A stretch of DNA of 42,843 nt from an uncultured Bacillota bacterium. GTDB lineage: Bacteria; Bacillota_I; Bacilli_A; RFN20; CAG-826. The stretch spans positions 1 to 42,843 of the forward strand of contig CAMORJ010000004.1 of the NCBI GenBank assembly GCA_946623775.1, read 5' to 3'. Position numbers and translations under genes: made by a program. Shown piece by piece: positions 16,035 through 25,400 of this stretch; the stretch's first letter is position 1, and each line of letters begins with the position of its first letter. The notes below the pieces were generated by a model. The model saw nothing but the letters and a program-made list of their open reading frames with translations, was not told the DNA's origin and made no database searches.

Positions 16035-17393
16035 ATGGAAAACAAAAGATTGGGCGCAAAGCTTTGGATTGCCATTATTTTGATCGGCATCGCAGGCCAA
16101 TTGGCGTGGGCCATTGAGAATCAATATATCAATCTATGGGTTTATTCTCAGACGGGGGATGCGAAATACATCACTTGGATGACCACCGCTTCTTCCATCG
16201 TTGCCACGGTCACCACGTTCTTCATGGGCGCGCTGTCCGACAAGCTTGGAAAACGCAAACTATTCATATCGCTCGGCTATACCGTTTGGGGCGTCATGGT
16301 TGCCTTATTCGGCGTCATGTCCTTCACGAATTTGCTCCCGCTTTCAGGAGGAGATGCCGTCATGGCATTGCTGATGGTCGGATTGATGAACACCATCATC
16401 GACTGTTTGATGACGTTCTTCGGATCGACTTCCAACGATGCTGCGTTCAACGCGTTCGTTACTGACCAGACCAACGAAAAGAATCGACCCCTTGTCGAAA
16501 GCATCATTTCCGTCATGCCTTTGATCGCCATGGCGCTGATGTTTGTTATCGGCGGAGCATTAGGGCTTCCTGGCGCGCTAGCCGAAGGCGAAGCGCAATC
16601 GGAATTCGCTGCTAGAATTGCGCAGCCTTGGTTCATTTTCTTCTTAATCGTCGGTGTCTTCACCACCGCAGTAGGCGTTATATGCTTCTTCCTCTTGCCA
16701 AAAGACACCATTCAGCCAAGCAGAGGCGAAAAGTATATCAAGAAGCTCGTCATTGGCTTCCTCCCAAAAACCATCAAGGAGAACAAAGGATTCTACATCA
16801 CCTTGCTTTGCTTCTTGTTCTTCAACATCGGCGTCGATTCCTTCATGCCCTACTATTTGGTTTATTTCCAAAGCACCTTGGGCATCGTCGAAGGAGATTT
16901 CTTCCTCGCCATGGCATTCATATTGGGCCTATCCTCCGCAATTGTCGTCGTGATCGGGTTCTTCTTGGAACGCATCGGCAAAATGAAGATGCTTTTCCCT
17001 GCCATCATTTTGATGTCCGCCGGCGCAATGTCATTCTTCTTCAGCGGTGACAACATGGTTCCCGCCATCATTTCGGGAATTCTTCTAATGACGGGATATT
17101 TAGTAGGGACCGCCGCCCTTGGCGCAGAGCTTCGTGACCAAACTCCGAAAAACGATGTCGGAGCCACCCAAGGCGTGCGTATGGTGTTCTGCGTCTTGCT
17201 GCCAATGGTTATCGGAAGCAATCTATCCAACGCCGTTTTCCAGTCGCAGTATATAAACGAATTCGGCCAAACCGCCGCCGCTCCGGATAAATGGATGTTC
17301 ATCGTCACCGCTTCCGCCGCGCTATTGGCGCTTGTTCCCGCGGTTGTACTTGCTTTATATAAGAAAAAGCATCCTGCGAATCAGGATGCATAA
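16035..17393 (+). CDS. MFS transporter (SLC45/GPH-like)
   Basis: The 452-residue protein has about twelve membrane helices. The loop after helix 2 reads GALSDKLGKRKLF, the MFS signature between helices 2 and 3, and FGSTSNDAAFNAFVTDQT is like the region of SLC45-type and glycoside-pentoside-hexuronide transporters that act on sugars. Another conserved loop is GAELRDQTPKNDVGATQGVRM. The substrate cannot be told from sequence; a sugar is the best guess. A GTG at 16020 is open upstream, but ATG 16035 follows GGAGG with 8-nt spacing. The 3' end overlaps the opposing LRR gene by 13 nt. Confidence 0.88.
   Translation: MENKRLGAKLWIAIILIGIAGQLAWAIENQYINLWVYSQTGDAKYITWMTTASSIVATVTTFFMGALSDKLGKRKLFISLGYTVWGVMVALFGVMSFTNLLPLSGGDAVMALLMVGLMNTIIDCLMTFFGSTSNDAAFNAFVTDQTNEKNRPLVESIISVMPLIAMALMFVIGGALGLPGALAEGEAQSEFAARIAQPWFIFFLIVGVFTTAVGVICFFLLPKDTIQPSRGEKYIKKLVIGFLPKTIKENKGFYITLLCFLFFNIGVDSFMPYYLVYFQSTLGIVEGDFFLAMAFILGLSSAIVVVIGFFLERIGKMKMLFPAIILMSAGAMSFFFSGDNMVPAIISGILLMTGYLVGTAALGAELRDQTPKNDVGATQGVRMVFCVLLPMVIGSNLSNAVFQSQYINEFGQTAAAPDKWMFIVTASAALLALVPAVVLALYKKKHPANQDA
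17361..17389 (-). terminator. terminator of the LRR lipoprotein gene, overlapping both stop regions
   Basis: GCATCCTG and CAGGATGC form a perfect 8-bp stem with a 5-nt loop, followed on the minus strand by TTTTTC. The LRR stop codon at 17381-17383 lies at the loop edge, and the same bases encode the MFS C-terminus. Confidence 0.65.
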
Positions 17394-19045
17394 GCGGTAA
17401 TGCTTTCGAACCCCGCGTTCCAGTTTGCCGCGAAGTCGATTTCACCAGCGGTCTTTTTCTGATTGAATTCCGCCTGCGTCATGTCCAAATAAAGGGAAGT
17501 CATATTCGCATTGCCTTCGCAAATGTTCGAACCGACTTTCAGCAAAGAGGCTGGGAGTCTTAGTTCTTGCAGGCTCAAGCACCTGCGGAATGCATGGAAT
17601 TCGATATCGACGAGCTGAGTGCAATTGGTGAGGTCCAAGGAAGTCACGCGGAAAGCCATCATGGCGTTTGCGTATACCGCTTTGAGAGTGGTCGGCAGCT
17701 CAACCGAGGTGATTCGTTCGTATTCCGACTCGCCATCGAGATCAAAGTCCACGAGGGAAACGATCGGATAACGGGAGTCAAAAACACCCGACCCAACGAA
17801 ATCGGCGGCCGAGAGGGCGATGCTGCCGTCAACATCGAAATCTTCGAGGCCGTAACCTTTGTATTTGGAATCGTAACGATAGGAGAAACTGTAGTTCCTT
17901 CCGCCTTTGGTTCCGCTGACACTCTTTGTTTTGCTCACGGTTCCGGCATAAAGGGTGACATCTTCGGTGATGGAACTTAAATCGTATGGCTCGCCACTGC
18001 ATCCCGAATTATCAAACCAATCGCCGGTTGCAACCGTGTCGGCGGGCAACCCAGGGACCGTCACCGGCTCAATGGCTTGACCAAAAGCGACGGAATGCTC
18101 GGCCAAAACTGTATCTTGATATTTGAATGTAACCGTCAATGGCTGAGATTTGAATGTGGGAGTCAACGTGCAATCGTATCGGATGTGTTTCGGATCAACC
18201 GCCTTGCCGTTTAACGGACCAGCGGTATAGGTGCCTTCGAAACGATCAAAAACCATGGTCTCACCCGCCCCTGTAACGTAATTCGCGGGAATATAGGTGA
18301 CCTCGGCGTCGTATTCGACGGTTTCATCGGCGTGCCCATCAGTGAAGGAGACAGTAAACGAGTTGTTGGTTCCATCATCCCAATGCGCTTCGAATTTGAC
18401 ATCGCTGACTATCGAATAGTCGCCAGTCTCGGCAAAAGACAATTCTTCCGTAGCACCATCGACGGTGACGTCATATCCAAGAAGGGCATATGTCTTGTAA
18501 TAAGGAGGGTTCACATAGGCGACGTGCTCATAGTCAAAAGGGGTTGCCGGATCGTTCGTCGCATCAATAATAGTGGACCCGTGTATCAGCTTTCCTTCAA
18601 AAAGGGAGACTCCTTGACTTAGGACTTTGACGTTGTAATAGTTGTCGAGCCAATTGAATTTTGCAAACACGCTGCAGGACTCGGTGATTTCGTTCAAATC
18701 GACAAGAGTGTTGTCCGATTTATATCCGATCCATCCATCATATTCGGCATGCTTCCCGACGCGTTCATCTTGTCGCGTGGTCTTATAATCAATGGGATTG
18801 CCGGATCCGTCTTTTTCAACGTTAAGGAGCTTTGCGGCTTTTAAATCGGATTCCTTGCGGACGTATGCATGCCCCAAGTAGGTCGCAGAGCCCTCGACTG
18901 GGTGTTCGTAATCAATCCCTTCGTAGTCGCTGAAAAACTTGACCTCGTAATAATCGTCGCCGAGGCCCCCCGCTGACATGTCGCATCCCGTCAAAGCCAA
19001 AACGGCAAGGATAGGCACAAAAAATAAGCGTTTGGTTTTTCCCAT
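17381..19045 (-). CDS. InlB-type repeat and BspA-type LRR surface lipoprotein
   Basis: The 554-residue protein has a lipoprotein signal (AVLALTGC, predicted lipidated Cys near residue 21) and is therefore probably anchored on the outer face of the membrane. The middle (about 130-370) holds several beta-rich repeats like InlB B repeats or Listeria-Bacteroides repeats, each ending with phrases such as DVTLYAGTV or KFEAHW. The C-terminus (about 445-545) has BspA-type leucine-rich repeats, for example ITSVELPTTLKAVYANAM and LQELRLPASLLKVGSNI. Such proteins usually bind host or environmental ligands. The ATG at 19045 follows CATAAT by 6 nt, so the mRNA is likely leaderless. Confidence 0.88.
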   Translation of the reverse strand: MGKTKRLFFVPILAVLALTGCDMSAGGLGDDYYEVKFFSDYEGIDYEHPVEGSATYLGHAYVRKESDLKAAKLLNVEKDGSGNPIDYKTTRQDERVGKHAEYDGWIGYKSDNTLVDLNEITESCSVFAKFNWLDNYYNVKVLSQGVSLFEGKLIHGSTIIDATNDPATPFDYEHVAYVNPPYYKTYALLGYDVTVDGATEELSFAETGDYSIVSDVKFEAHWDDGTNNSFTVSFTDGHADETVEYDAEVTYIPANYVTGAGETMVFDRFEGTYTAGPLNGKAVDPKHIRYDCTLTPTFKSQPLTVTFKYQDTVLAEHSVAFGQAIEPVTVPGLPADTVATGDWFDNSGCSGEPYDLSSITEDVTLYAGTVSKTKSVSGTKGGRNYSFSYRYDSKYKGYGLEDFDVDGSIALSAADFVGSGVFDSRYPIVSLVDFDLDGESEYERITSVELPTTLKAVYANAMMAFRVTSLDLTNCTQLVDIEFHAFRRCLSLQELRLPASLLKVGSNICEGNANMTSLYLDMTQAEFNQKKTAGEIDFAANWNAGFESITAYAS

Positions 19046-19051
19046 GCGTAT

Positions 19052-19057
19052 ATTATG
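19052..19057 (-). promoter_or_regulatory. -10 box of the LRR lipoprotein gene, leaderless type
   Basis: Minus-strand CATAAT is followed by ATACGC and the ATG at 19045, a gap of 6 nt. TTTCGC lies 17 nt further upstream as a weak -35. No ribosome site is seen. Confidence 0.55.
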
Positions 19058-19216
19058 CGTGAAAAAGCGGCATTGCGAAAGTGCAAAACATTGGCGCTTA
19101 ACGCGTCCGAAAACGGTCCTGCAACAAAAACTCTTCCGTTTTTTTGAGATTTCGGCTATTCTCTTTGTTGCTCATTGCCATAGGCAAGGGTATATTAGTC
19201 GCTGGTAGGTTTTATT

Positions 19217-19684
19217 ATGAACAAGAAAATGAATCTGATTTTGGGGATTGGCAGCGCCATCATGGCACTCGTCGCGATCTTCGTTATGTTCTCCACCGGT
19301 TTCGGTGCTGACAGGGAATTGCAGTCTCCTCGTGGCAATGTCTTTACCATCATGTTTGGCAGCTCGACCATGAATTACAACGCGGTTCCAGTATTGATCG
19401 TGGGCTTTGTCCTTCTCTGCATTGCCGTTCTCGCCGCGTTGGTCGCTGGATTCCTTCCTGGAAAATCCGGTTCTCTTGGCTTCGTCGTCGTTGCAGTCCT
19501 CTTAATTGCCGCCGCTACGATGTTTGCTTTTGCCCCCGCCGCTTACAAAGCAGCGAACGCTTCAATAATCTCTTCGAACGCCGAAGAAATCACCCTTGGT
19601 CCGGGATGCATCCTCACGATGGTCTTCGGATATCTTGGCGGCGCGCTTTCCCTCTATGGCGCCTACACCAACTTCAAAGCCTAA
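19217..19684 (+). CDS. small four-helix membrane protein
   Basis: The 155-residue protein has four hydrophobic segments at about 8-28, 54-76, 83-106 and 130-150, with a short exposed loop after the first. No catalytic motif is visible and I do not recognise the family. The ATG follows GGTAGG at about 12 nt and a TATATT box is 22 nt upstream, so it has a conventional short leader. It is monocistronic with its own terminator and is divergent from the LRR lipoprotein gene, about 170 nt away. Membrane topology is the only supported statement. Confidence 0.75.
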   Translation: MNKKMNLILGIGSAIMALVAIFVMFSTGFGADRELQSPRGNVFTIMFGSSTMNYNAVPVLIVGFVLLCIAVLAALVAGFLPGKSGSLGFVVVAVLLIAAATMFAFAPAAYKAANASIISSNAEEITLGPGCILTMVFGYLGGALSLYGAYTNFKA

Positions 19685-19701
19685 GCAAAATCAATATTGA
19701 A

Positions 19702-19732
19702 AACAGCGAACCAGATGGCTCGCTGTTTTTTT
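19702..19732 (+). terminator. terminator of the small membrane protein gene
   Basis: AACAGCGA and TCGCTGTT form the stem, extended by CC/GG, followed by a T-rich run. On the minus strand it has four T residues and may also serve the converging CarD-like gene. Confidence 0.85.
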
Positions 19733-19740
19733 GTTTTGGT

Positions 19741-20223
19741 TTATAAGCGATCCTCTAGATATCCTGGAACTTGGTCATAAGGCATCGATAACGCCAACGC
19801 GAGTTCTCCGTAAACGATGGGTTCGGCCCTCGAGACGAACAATCCATCCATGGAATTCAAATGACCATCACGGACCTTACGTTGCTTGGCACCAGCAATG
19901 AGAGGCGCCATCTTGCTGATATCGCCGCTTGCCAAAGCGCTTTCGTATGCAAGCTTGCGAGCTTTCGAATCGACAATATAAAGATCGGTTTTGAAAGAAG
20001 GAAGATTCTTCACAACTTCTTCTGCAGCCTTTCTAGTCAAAGGCATGCGAAGGGAAGAGGGATTGCTTACAGGTACCCTCACGATGTTCGTTTTGCTATC
20101 GCCATAAAGAGGAGACAAAACGTAATATAAATCGCCATTATCATCCCCGGAAAGTGGGGCGATATCTTTTACATAGCAGACTCCGCAACGTAAATGAAAT
20201 ACATAGGAATCTTTAGGAAACAT
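19741..20223 (-). CDS. CarD family transcription regulator
   Basis: The 160-residue protein fits CarD/CdnL regulators, which bind the RNA polymerase beta subunit and stabilise the open promoter complex. The N-terminal RNA-polymerase interaction domain shows VFHLRCGVCYVKDIAPL and YYVLSPLYGD, followed by the IVRVPVSNPSSLRMPLT strand. The C-terminal half is helical as in CarD and ends in ELALALSMPYDQVPGYLEDR. The Trp seen in many CarD proteins was not found, so DNA contacts may differ. The start is supported by AAGGGGG 13-19 nt upstream. A factor acting on open complexes is notable beside many promoters that lack clear -35 boxes. Confidence 0.8.
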   Translation of the reverse strand: MFPKDSYVFHLRCGVCYVKDIAPLSGDDNGDLYYVLSPLYGDSKTNIVRVPVSNPSSLRMPLTRKAAEEVVKNLPSFKTDLYIVDSKARKLAYESALASGDISKMAPLIAGAKQRKVRDGHLNSMDGLFVSRAEPIVYGELALALSMPYDQVPGYLEDRL

Positions 20224-20484
20224 AAAACGATTTACCCCCTTCCTAGGAAAACAACATACGGTTTCCTTTCTTTATTATATCAAAAAAACTGGGTTGTGGT
20301 TTCAAAAAATAACAAAAACTTTTATTGATCCTTTTTCCTATTTATGGACATTATGCTTCAAAAAGCATCGATAAACAAAGAAGAATTCATGAATCATTGT
20401 ACGGTTTTTAGATAAATATTTTTGTCACTGAAAAATAATGAAAATTTCTGAAAAAGTTTCCAAACCATTTCTATTAAGTGCAAT
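20224..20484. other. intergenic region with the carD promoter, otherwise empty
   Basis: Between the CarD-like gene and the hypB terminator lies AT-rich sequence. It holds the CarD-like gene's TATAAT at 20274-20279 (minus strand) with TTGAAA 20 nt upstream, an over-long spacer. No open reading frame or RNA gene is supported here. Confidence 0.5.
20274..20279 (-). promoter_or_regulatory. -10 box of the CarD-family gene
   Basis: Minus-strand TATAAT lies 50 nt before the ATG at 20223, leaving a leader of about 43 nt that carries the AAGGGGG ribosome site. TTGAAA at 20300-20305 is 20 nt away, so the -35 is uncertain. Confidence 0.5.
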
Positions 20485-20508
20485 GAAAAAAGGACGCAAG
20501 CGTCCTTT
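20485..20508 (-). terminator. terminator of hypB
   Basis: AAAGGACGC and GCGTCCTTT form a perfect 9-bp stem with a 2-nt centre, followed on the minus strand by a T run. It begins about 23 nt after the hypB stop. Confidence 0.85.
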
Positions 20509-20531
20509 GTGATTATTGAAAGCGTTTATCT

Positions 20532-21197
20532 TCAAAAAGCTTGAACTGTTTTCAAAATGAATTCGGCCAGGTCATCCATCCCCTCACCGGTTTTTGCAGA
20601 AATCGGGAAGAAAATTGCATGTGGATTAAGTTTGTTTATTCTCTGTTTAGCTAAATCAACATCAAAATCGAAGACGACTTTGGTGTCCATCTTGGTGAAA
20701 ACAAACGCATCGCCCTTCCTAAACATCAATGGATATTTAAGAGGCTTATCGTCACCCTCTGGAACCGAAAGGATCACCAAGTTCATCGCCGCACCTGTAT
20801 CGAATTCTGCAGGGCAAACAAGATTTCCTATATTCTCAAGGATCAATAGATCCAAATTATCCTGGCCAATCGCGTGAACGGCTTCCGATGTCATTTTTGC
20901 GTCTAAATGGCATTCTCCAGAAGTATTGATTTGAATTGTACGAACGCCGGTCAAATCCTGAACGGTGTGCGCATCCACATCCGCATCCATATCGGCTTCG
21001 ATAACTCCAATGCGAAGTTTATCCTTGAGCATATTGATGAGCTTGACGAGCATGGTCGTTTTTCCTGCTCCAGGCGAAGACATAAGATTGATCAAATAGA
21101 CTTTGTTCGATTTGAGTTCGTTCCTAAGCGCTTCTGCCCTTGAATCATTGTTGGCCAATACGCTCTGTTTGACTTTGATTACACGCATGTCACCCAT
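20532..21197 (-). CDS. hypB: HypB-like nickel-incorporation GTPase
   Basis: The 221-residue G3E/SIMIBI-class GTPase matches HypB, which delivers nickel to hydrogenase. Motifs in order are the P-loop SSPGAGKT near residue 41, VIEADMDADVDAH, the metal-site segment GECHLDA with its Cys and His, ENIGNLVCP after Walker B, and TKMD for guanine binding. The N-terminal CxxCGC nickel motif of E. coli HypB is missing, as in many short HypBs. The start is backed by GGGAGG. No HypA, other hyp gene or hydrogenase is near, so the client metalloenzyme is unknown from this window. Confidence 0.92.
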   Translation of the reverse strand: MGDMRVIKVKQSVLANNDSRAEALRNELKSNKVYLINLMSSPGAGKTTMLVKLINMLKDKLRIGVIEADMDADVDAHTVQDLTGVRTIQINTSGECHLDAKMTSEAVHAIGQDNLDLLILENIGNLVCPAEFDTGAAMNLVILSVPEGDDKPLKYPLMFRKGDAFVFTKMDTKVVFDFDVDLAKQRINKLNPHAIFFPISAKTGEGMDDLAEFILKTVQAF

Positions 21198-21220
21198 GTT
21201 TGGACCTCCCGCGTTTATAT

Positions 21221-21249
21221 ATATTAGAGGTTCTGAAAACTAAGTCCAA
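21221..21249 (-). promoter_or_regulatory. promoter of hypB
   Basis: On the minus strand TTGGAC and TAATAT are separated by exactly 17 nt. The leader of about 18 nt carries GGGAGG 7 nt before the ATG. Confidence 0.65.
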
Positions 21250-21486
21250 CAATCTCTTCAGCCTGCCCTTTCAAAATTGAGCGACCTAGTTTTTAGTACT
21301 AAATCATTTTTAATGTTTTTCATAAATATTTAAGTCTAATAACTTTAGAATATCATTCAAATTCAAATGCATGGGGTCAATATTTTGCTCTCTACGAATC
21401 GTAGAACTGCATTTCTTTAATATTGAAACATCGGTTTAGAGTGACTCTACACACGCCCGCATATTAAATAGACGCGGTAAAAAACC

Positions 21487-22470
21487 ATGGCAGAAAAAGT
21501 AAAGCCTGTTGAAGGCATCAGAAAAAAGAAAGCACTGCGCTATGTCCTGTCGATCGCCGGGACAATAGCAGTCGGAATCGGCGCGGGGTTGCTTGCAGGG
21601 AACTTCCTCAAGCCACCGATAGAAAACGCCACGGCCAATGCTTCGGATTACGCGCTGAGCGAATCCTACTATCAGGAAGCCGACACTGTGTTGAAGAAGG
21701 CAATTCAAAGCGGAACGCCCCTAAACGAGGCAATGACTCCCGACCAATTGCTCAATATAGCATTCCGGAATTTCGGGAAGTTGGATATGACCATGTCAAT
21801 CGGAATCGGCGTCTCGAGTTCCATCGGCGGAATCAAGCAAGAGATTCAATCAGCCGCATATCACGTCGGAGATGTCTATTTCGAGGAATCGAATTCCCTG
21901 GGCGTCGTGAACATCCATGACAGGATGTATCAAGAAGGCGACACAACAACGACTTACTGGGGAGAGAAAGCGGATTACGCGAACCATCCTAAAGAAGTGA
22001 TGAGCAACGCGGATTACGCGAAGAAGATGGGAAGGAAAGTCTCTGAGGGTCTCGTCTATATCGTTTCTCCGAAGACAATCTCCTACGAAACCGACCTCTC
22101 AGGCGACGGAGTGAGCAAAATAGCCAAAACCGAACAGGGTTACCAAGTCGATATAGAAATGGCCACAACCCTATCGCCGTCTGGAAAGACCTTGATGCCG
22201 GGCATCACGAACTACCAAAAGCAAATGAAGAGCATTTCTGGATTGAAGACATACCCGCCATTCCAGTATTGCCACCTCAAGCTCAACGTTGATAAAGAAG
22301 GGAACCTCATCTCCTTCCTGACACACGAAAAATACGATGCGAATATGCCGATTGGCCCAACCGCAATCGAGGCGACCTGCGAAGGAACCCTCTTCACGCA
22401 ATACTTCAGCGGCGGCAAGTACGAAATTCCATCGCTAACAACCCAAATCGATTACGACTCCTACAAATAA
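21487..22470 (+). CDS. membrane-anchored protein of unknown function, first of a three-gene surface block
   Basis: The 327-residue protein has a basic N-terminus (GIRKKKALRY) and one hydrophobic segment at about 20-42 that fits a signal anchor. The exported part is rich in alternating polar and hydrophobic residues typical of beta structure, for example CHLKLNVDKEGNLISFLTHE near residue 260-280. I do not recognise a family. A usable ribosome site is not visible before the ATG and the promoter is uncertain (a TATTAA at 21462). Only 15 nt separate it from the 1231-residue gene, so the two are surely cotranscribed. Confidence 0.8.
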   Translation: MAEKVKPVEGIRKKKALRYVLSIAGTIAVGIGAGLLAGNFLKPPIENATANASDYALSESYYQEADTVLKKAIQSGTPLNEAMTPDQLLNIAFRNFGKLDMTMSIGIGVSSSIGGIKQEIQSAAYHVGDVYFEESNSLGVVNIHDRMYQEGDTTTTYWGEKADYANHPKEVMSNADYAKKMGRKVSEGLVYIVSPKTISYETDLSGDGVSKIAKTEQGYQVDIEMATTLSPSGKTLMPGITNYQKQMKSISGLKTYPPFQYCHLKLNVDKEGNLISFLTHEKYDANMPIGPTAIEATCEGTLFTQYFSGGKYEIPSLTTQIDYDSYK

Positions 22471-22485
22471 AACGAGGTAACAACC

Positions 22486-25400
22486 ATGATTAAGAAAAAA
22501 CTACTAGTTAATGGACTGATCTTCACATTGGTTTTCGGCGTCGCGGCCGGAGGAACCTATTTCTTGGTCCCGCAGCGCATCATCGAAGGGGAAGGCGGAA
22601 ACGAAATCGGCGATGTCGAGCCCGACGATCCAGCTATCGAAACGGGCATAGAGAGGCTAATGAACTCGACCGTCGCTTCTTTGACAAGCGGAATCGAGGT
22701 GGATTTCAGCAAACTCCGCGTCGATATCGCAGGCAAAGACAACAACCCGCTCTATACGAACCACCTTATCGCGGATGACGCAAACCTAATGTTCTCCATG
22801 GGCGAGCTTTCCGTTCACGGCATCAATCTATCTTTGGAAGCCCCTGTCGCTTACCAGGTCGGGGCCGTGACCAAAAACCGTGGGCTCGACCTCAAATTGA
22901 TCCAAGATAATGTCTACTTTGATATTTATAACGCGGATAACGTGGACAAATGGGATTTTAAATACCACGTCTCCACCGCTACCATCGACGTCCCTGACGC
23001 AGGAGTCGATGAGCATACAGGCGGCACGTTCATCTATGAAATGGGCGAACTCTCCTGGGTCCTCGAAGACATCTTGGACGTTTTGACCGAAGGCGGAGTC
23101 CAAATCAGCCTGCCGTCTCTTTCTTCCTTGATCAAAGGCGATGACGCCGCCGAGCAGGAAGAAAGCCAAGAGGAGCAAGAGGAACAAGAAGAAAAATCCG
23201 GAATCGATCTCGATGCGATCATGGCGTCCATGGATTCCATGCAGGAATACCACCTCGACAACAACGCTTGCCACTACTTCGTTTGGAATCTCGAGATCAG
23301 CGATGAATTGACTTTGCCGCTTGGATTGAAGGCCAACGGGAATTACAACCTTTCCGGAATTGATTTCCCTGCCAAAAACGTCTCGGAGGATTCAACTTCC
23401 TACGCCGCTTTGACGCAAGGCGAATTCCAGTTCCCCAATTCCACCATCTCCATCTCGGTGTCCGCTGATGTTAAGACTTCCAATTCCGAGCTTGTCTGGT
23501 CCATCCCCGACGATGCCGCTTCCTACCGCGATCTCTCCGATTCTCTTGGCCTATTCAAAGGCATCGCCGCTTTGGCAGCCACTCCGAAATTCGGAATCGA
23601 CGGCAACATCTCCATCAACCATCACGTCGAAGGCGAGGATGCGACTGAGACGACCCTTGCCCAAGACGAAATCGATGAGACGGCGAATATCGCATTGAAT
23701 GCCGACGTCGACTTCTCTTCCTATAAGCTCAACGCTCTCTCCGTCGGCTTGGATATCTCCACAGCCGAGGATGAGAACACCGTATACTCCACCGGATTAA
23801 GCGCAAAGATGTTCGGCGACGAGGAAGGCAACGAAGCCTACGTCAACGTCGGAAACGTTTTGAAAGCGCACGCAACCAAATCCACCGTCGACGCCTTGAT
23901 GGGCAAAATCAAAGGCAGCAACGAGAACGACCAGGAAGGCCAAGCCCAAGAGCAAGTCGCCGAAGAGTCCACCTCCGCGCTTCTCGACACCATCAAGAAA
24001 ATCGAATCCATCAACAACATCCTTGATTCCGATATGGTCAAGGGCATCAAGGAAGGCCATTACGAATGGGCCCTCGACTTGCTTGACGTCTTCCGCAACG
24101 ACGACAATCTCATCGAAGTCGTCCTATCCTTCGCGCCGCTTGGCATCGTCGGCAAAGCATCTGTGACCCTCGATGGCCGCGAGAACAAATCGCTTTTGTC
24201 CATCTCCATCGAAGATCTGACCTTTGCTTCTTTGACCGTCAACGCGGATATTGTCCTCACAGACTTCGCCGACGTCACGGTGACCGAAGAAGAGCAATCC
24301 GAATACATCACCATGACCCATTTGGTTGGCACCGTCGACCAAATCGAAGCCTTCACCAACTCCAAGCAAGGCAAACTCGCCATCAACGCTTCCGTCTTGA
24401 AGGAAGGCACCTCCGATGTCGGCGGGCATCTCAAAGGCGTCGAGCTCTCTGGCTCCGCTGCCTTCGATTTGAATGTCAAACAAGCGACCGCGAGCATCAA
24501 GCTCGAAGAATACAACACCTCGTGGCGTCAAGACCACACCGTCAACCTGGATTTGACGTCCACCAACGACGGCGACCTCGACAAAGCCCTGTTCTCTTAT
24601 TCTTCATATAACGAGATCATCGAATCCGACGAGAACAACGACAACCTCTACAACCGCACCAACCCCACCGGCATTGCCAAGGAAGGCTATCAGAATACCG
24701 ATGGCGTCAAAGGCTATCTCTCCTTAACTTCCATCGGCGAGCTCATTGAAAGCCTCACATCTTTCTTCGGCGAGGCCGATCACCGCTTCTCCCGCGTGAT
24801 GAAGTCTCTCCAGAGCGAAACCGAAGTCAGCCTCATGTCCAAATTGACCTCCGGCAATTATTTCGCCATCATCGAGCTTCTCGAAGACGGCATCCTCAAA
24901 GAGGTCAACAAAGCCGGCGACGTCACGACCTTCGTCGTCAAAGGCTCGACATTCGGAATGAATAGCGACATCAGCATCGCGATCGAATTCAATCCCAACG
25001 CCACCGACGAAGAAGGAAACGTGACGGAAGGTGGCATCAAAAACCTCACCATCTCCCTGGCCCTCGGCAAAGAAGAAGGCAAGATGACCAACGTCGAAAT
25101 CACCCTTGGCAGCATCGAAAGCGAATTGGATGAAAACGATAAGCTCTCTTCCTTCGAGCTTGCCGACTTCGAGGCCGAAACCTTGGAATCCGCAGGATTC
25201 GTCGACTACACCTCCATCTTCGATCTCGTCGACTATGCCGTCGGCACCACGATGATCGGCGCCCCCGTCAACGGCGGCGTCTCCACCTTCGCCATTGAGG
25301 CTACGGTCTCGCTTGTCCTCGGCGAATATGTCTTCGACGCTTTGAAAGTCAAAGCCGGCGTTTATGTCCATGGCGCGAAAGTCAAAGCCTACCTCGAACT

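Noticed and set aside
21198-21486. Riboswitch upstream of the three-gene surface block
   Set aside because: The sequence is AT-rich and I found no known riboswitch core or terminator/antiterminator pair; only the hypB promoter is supported.
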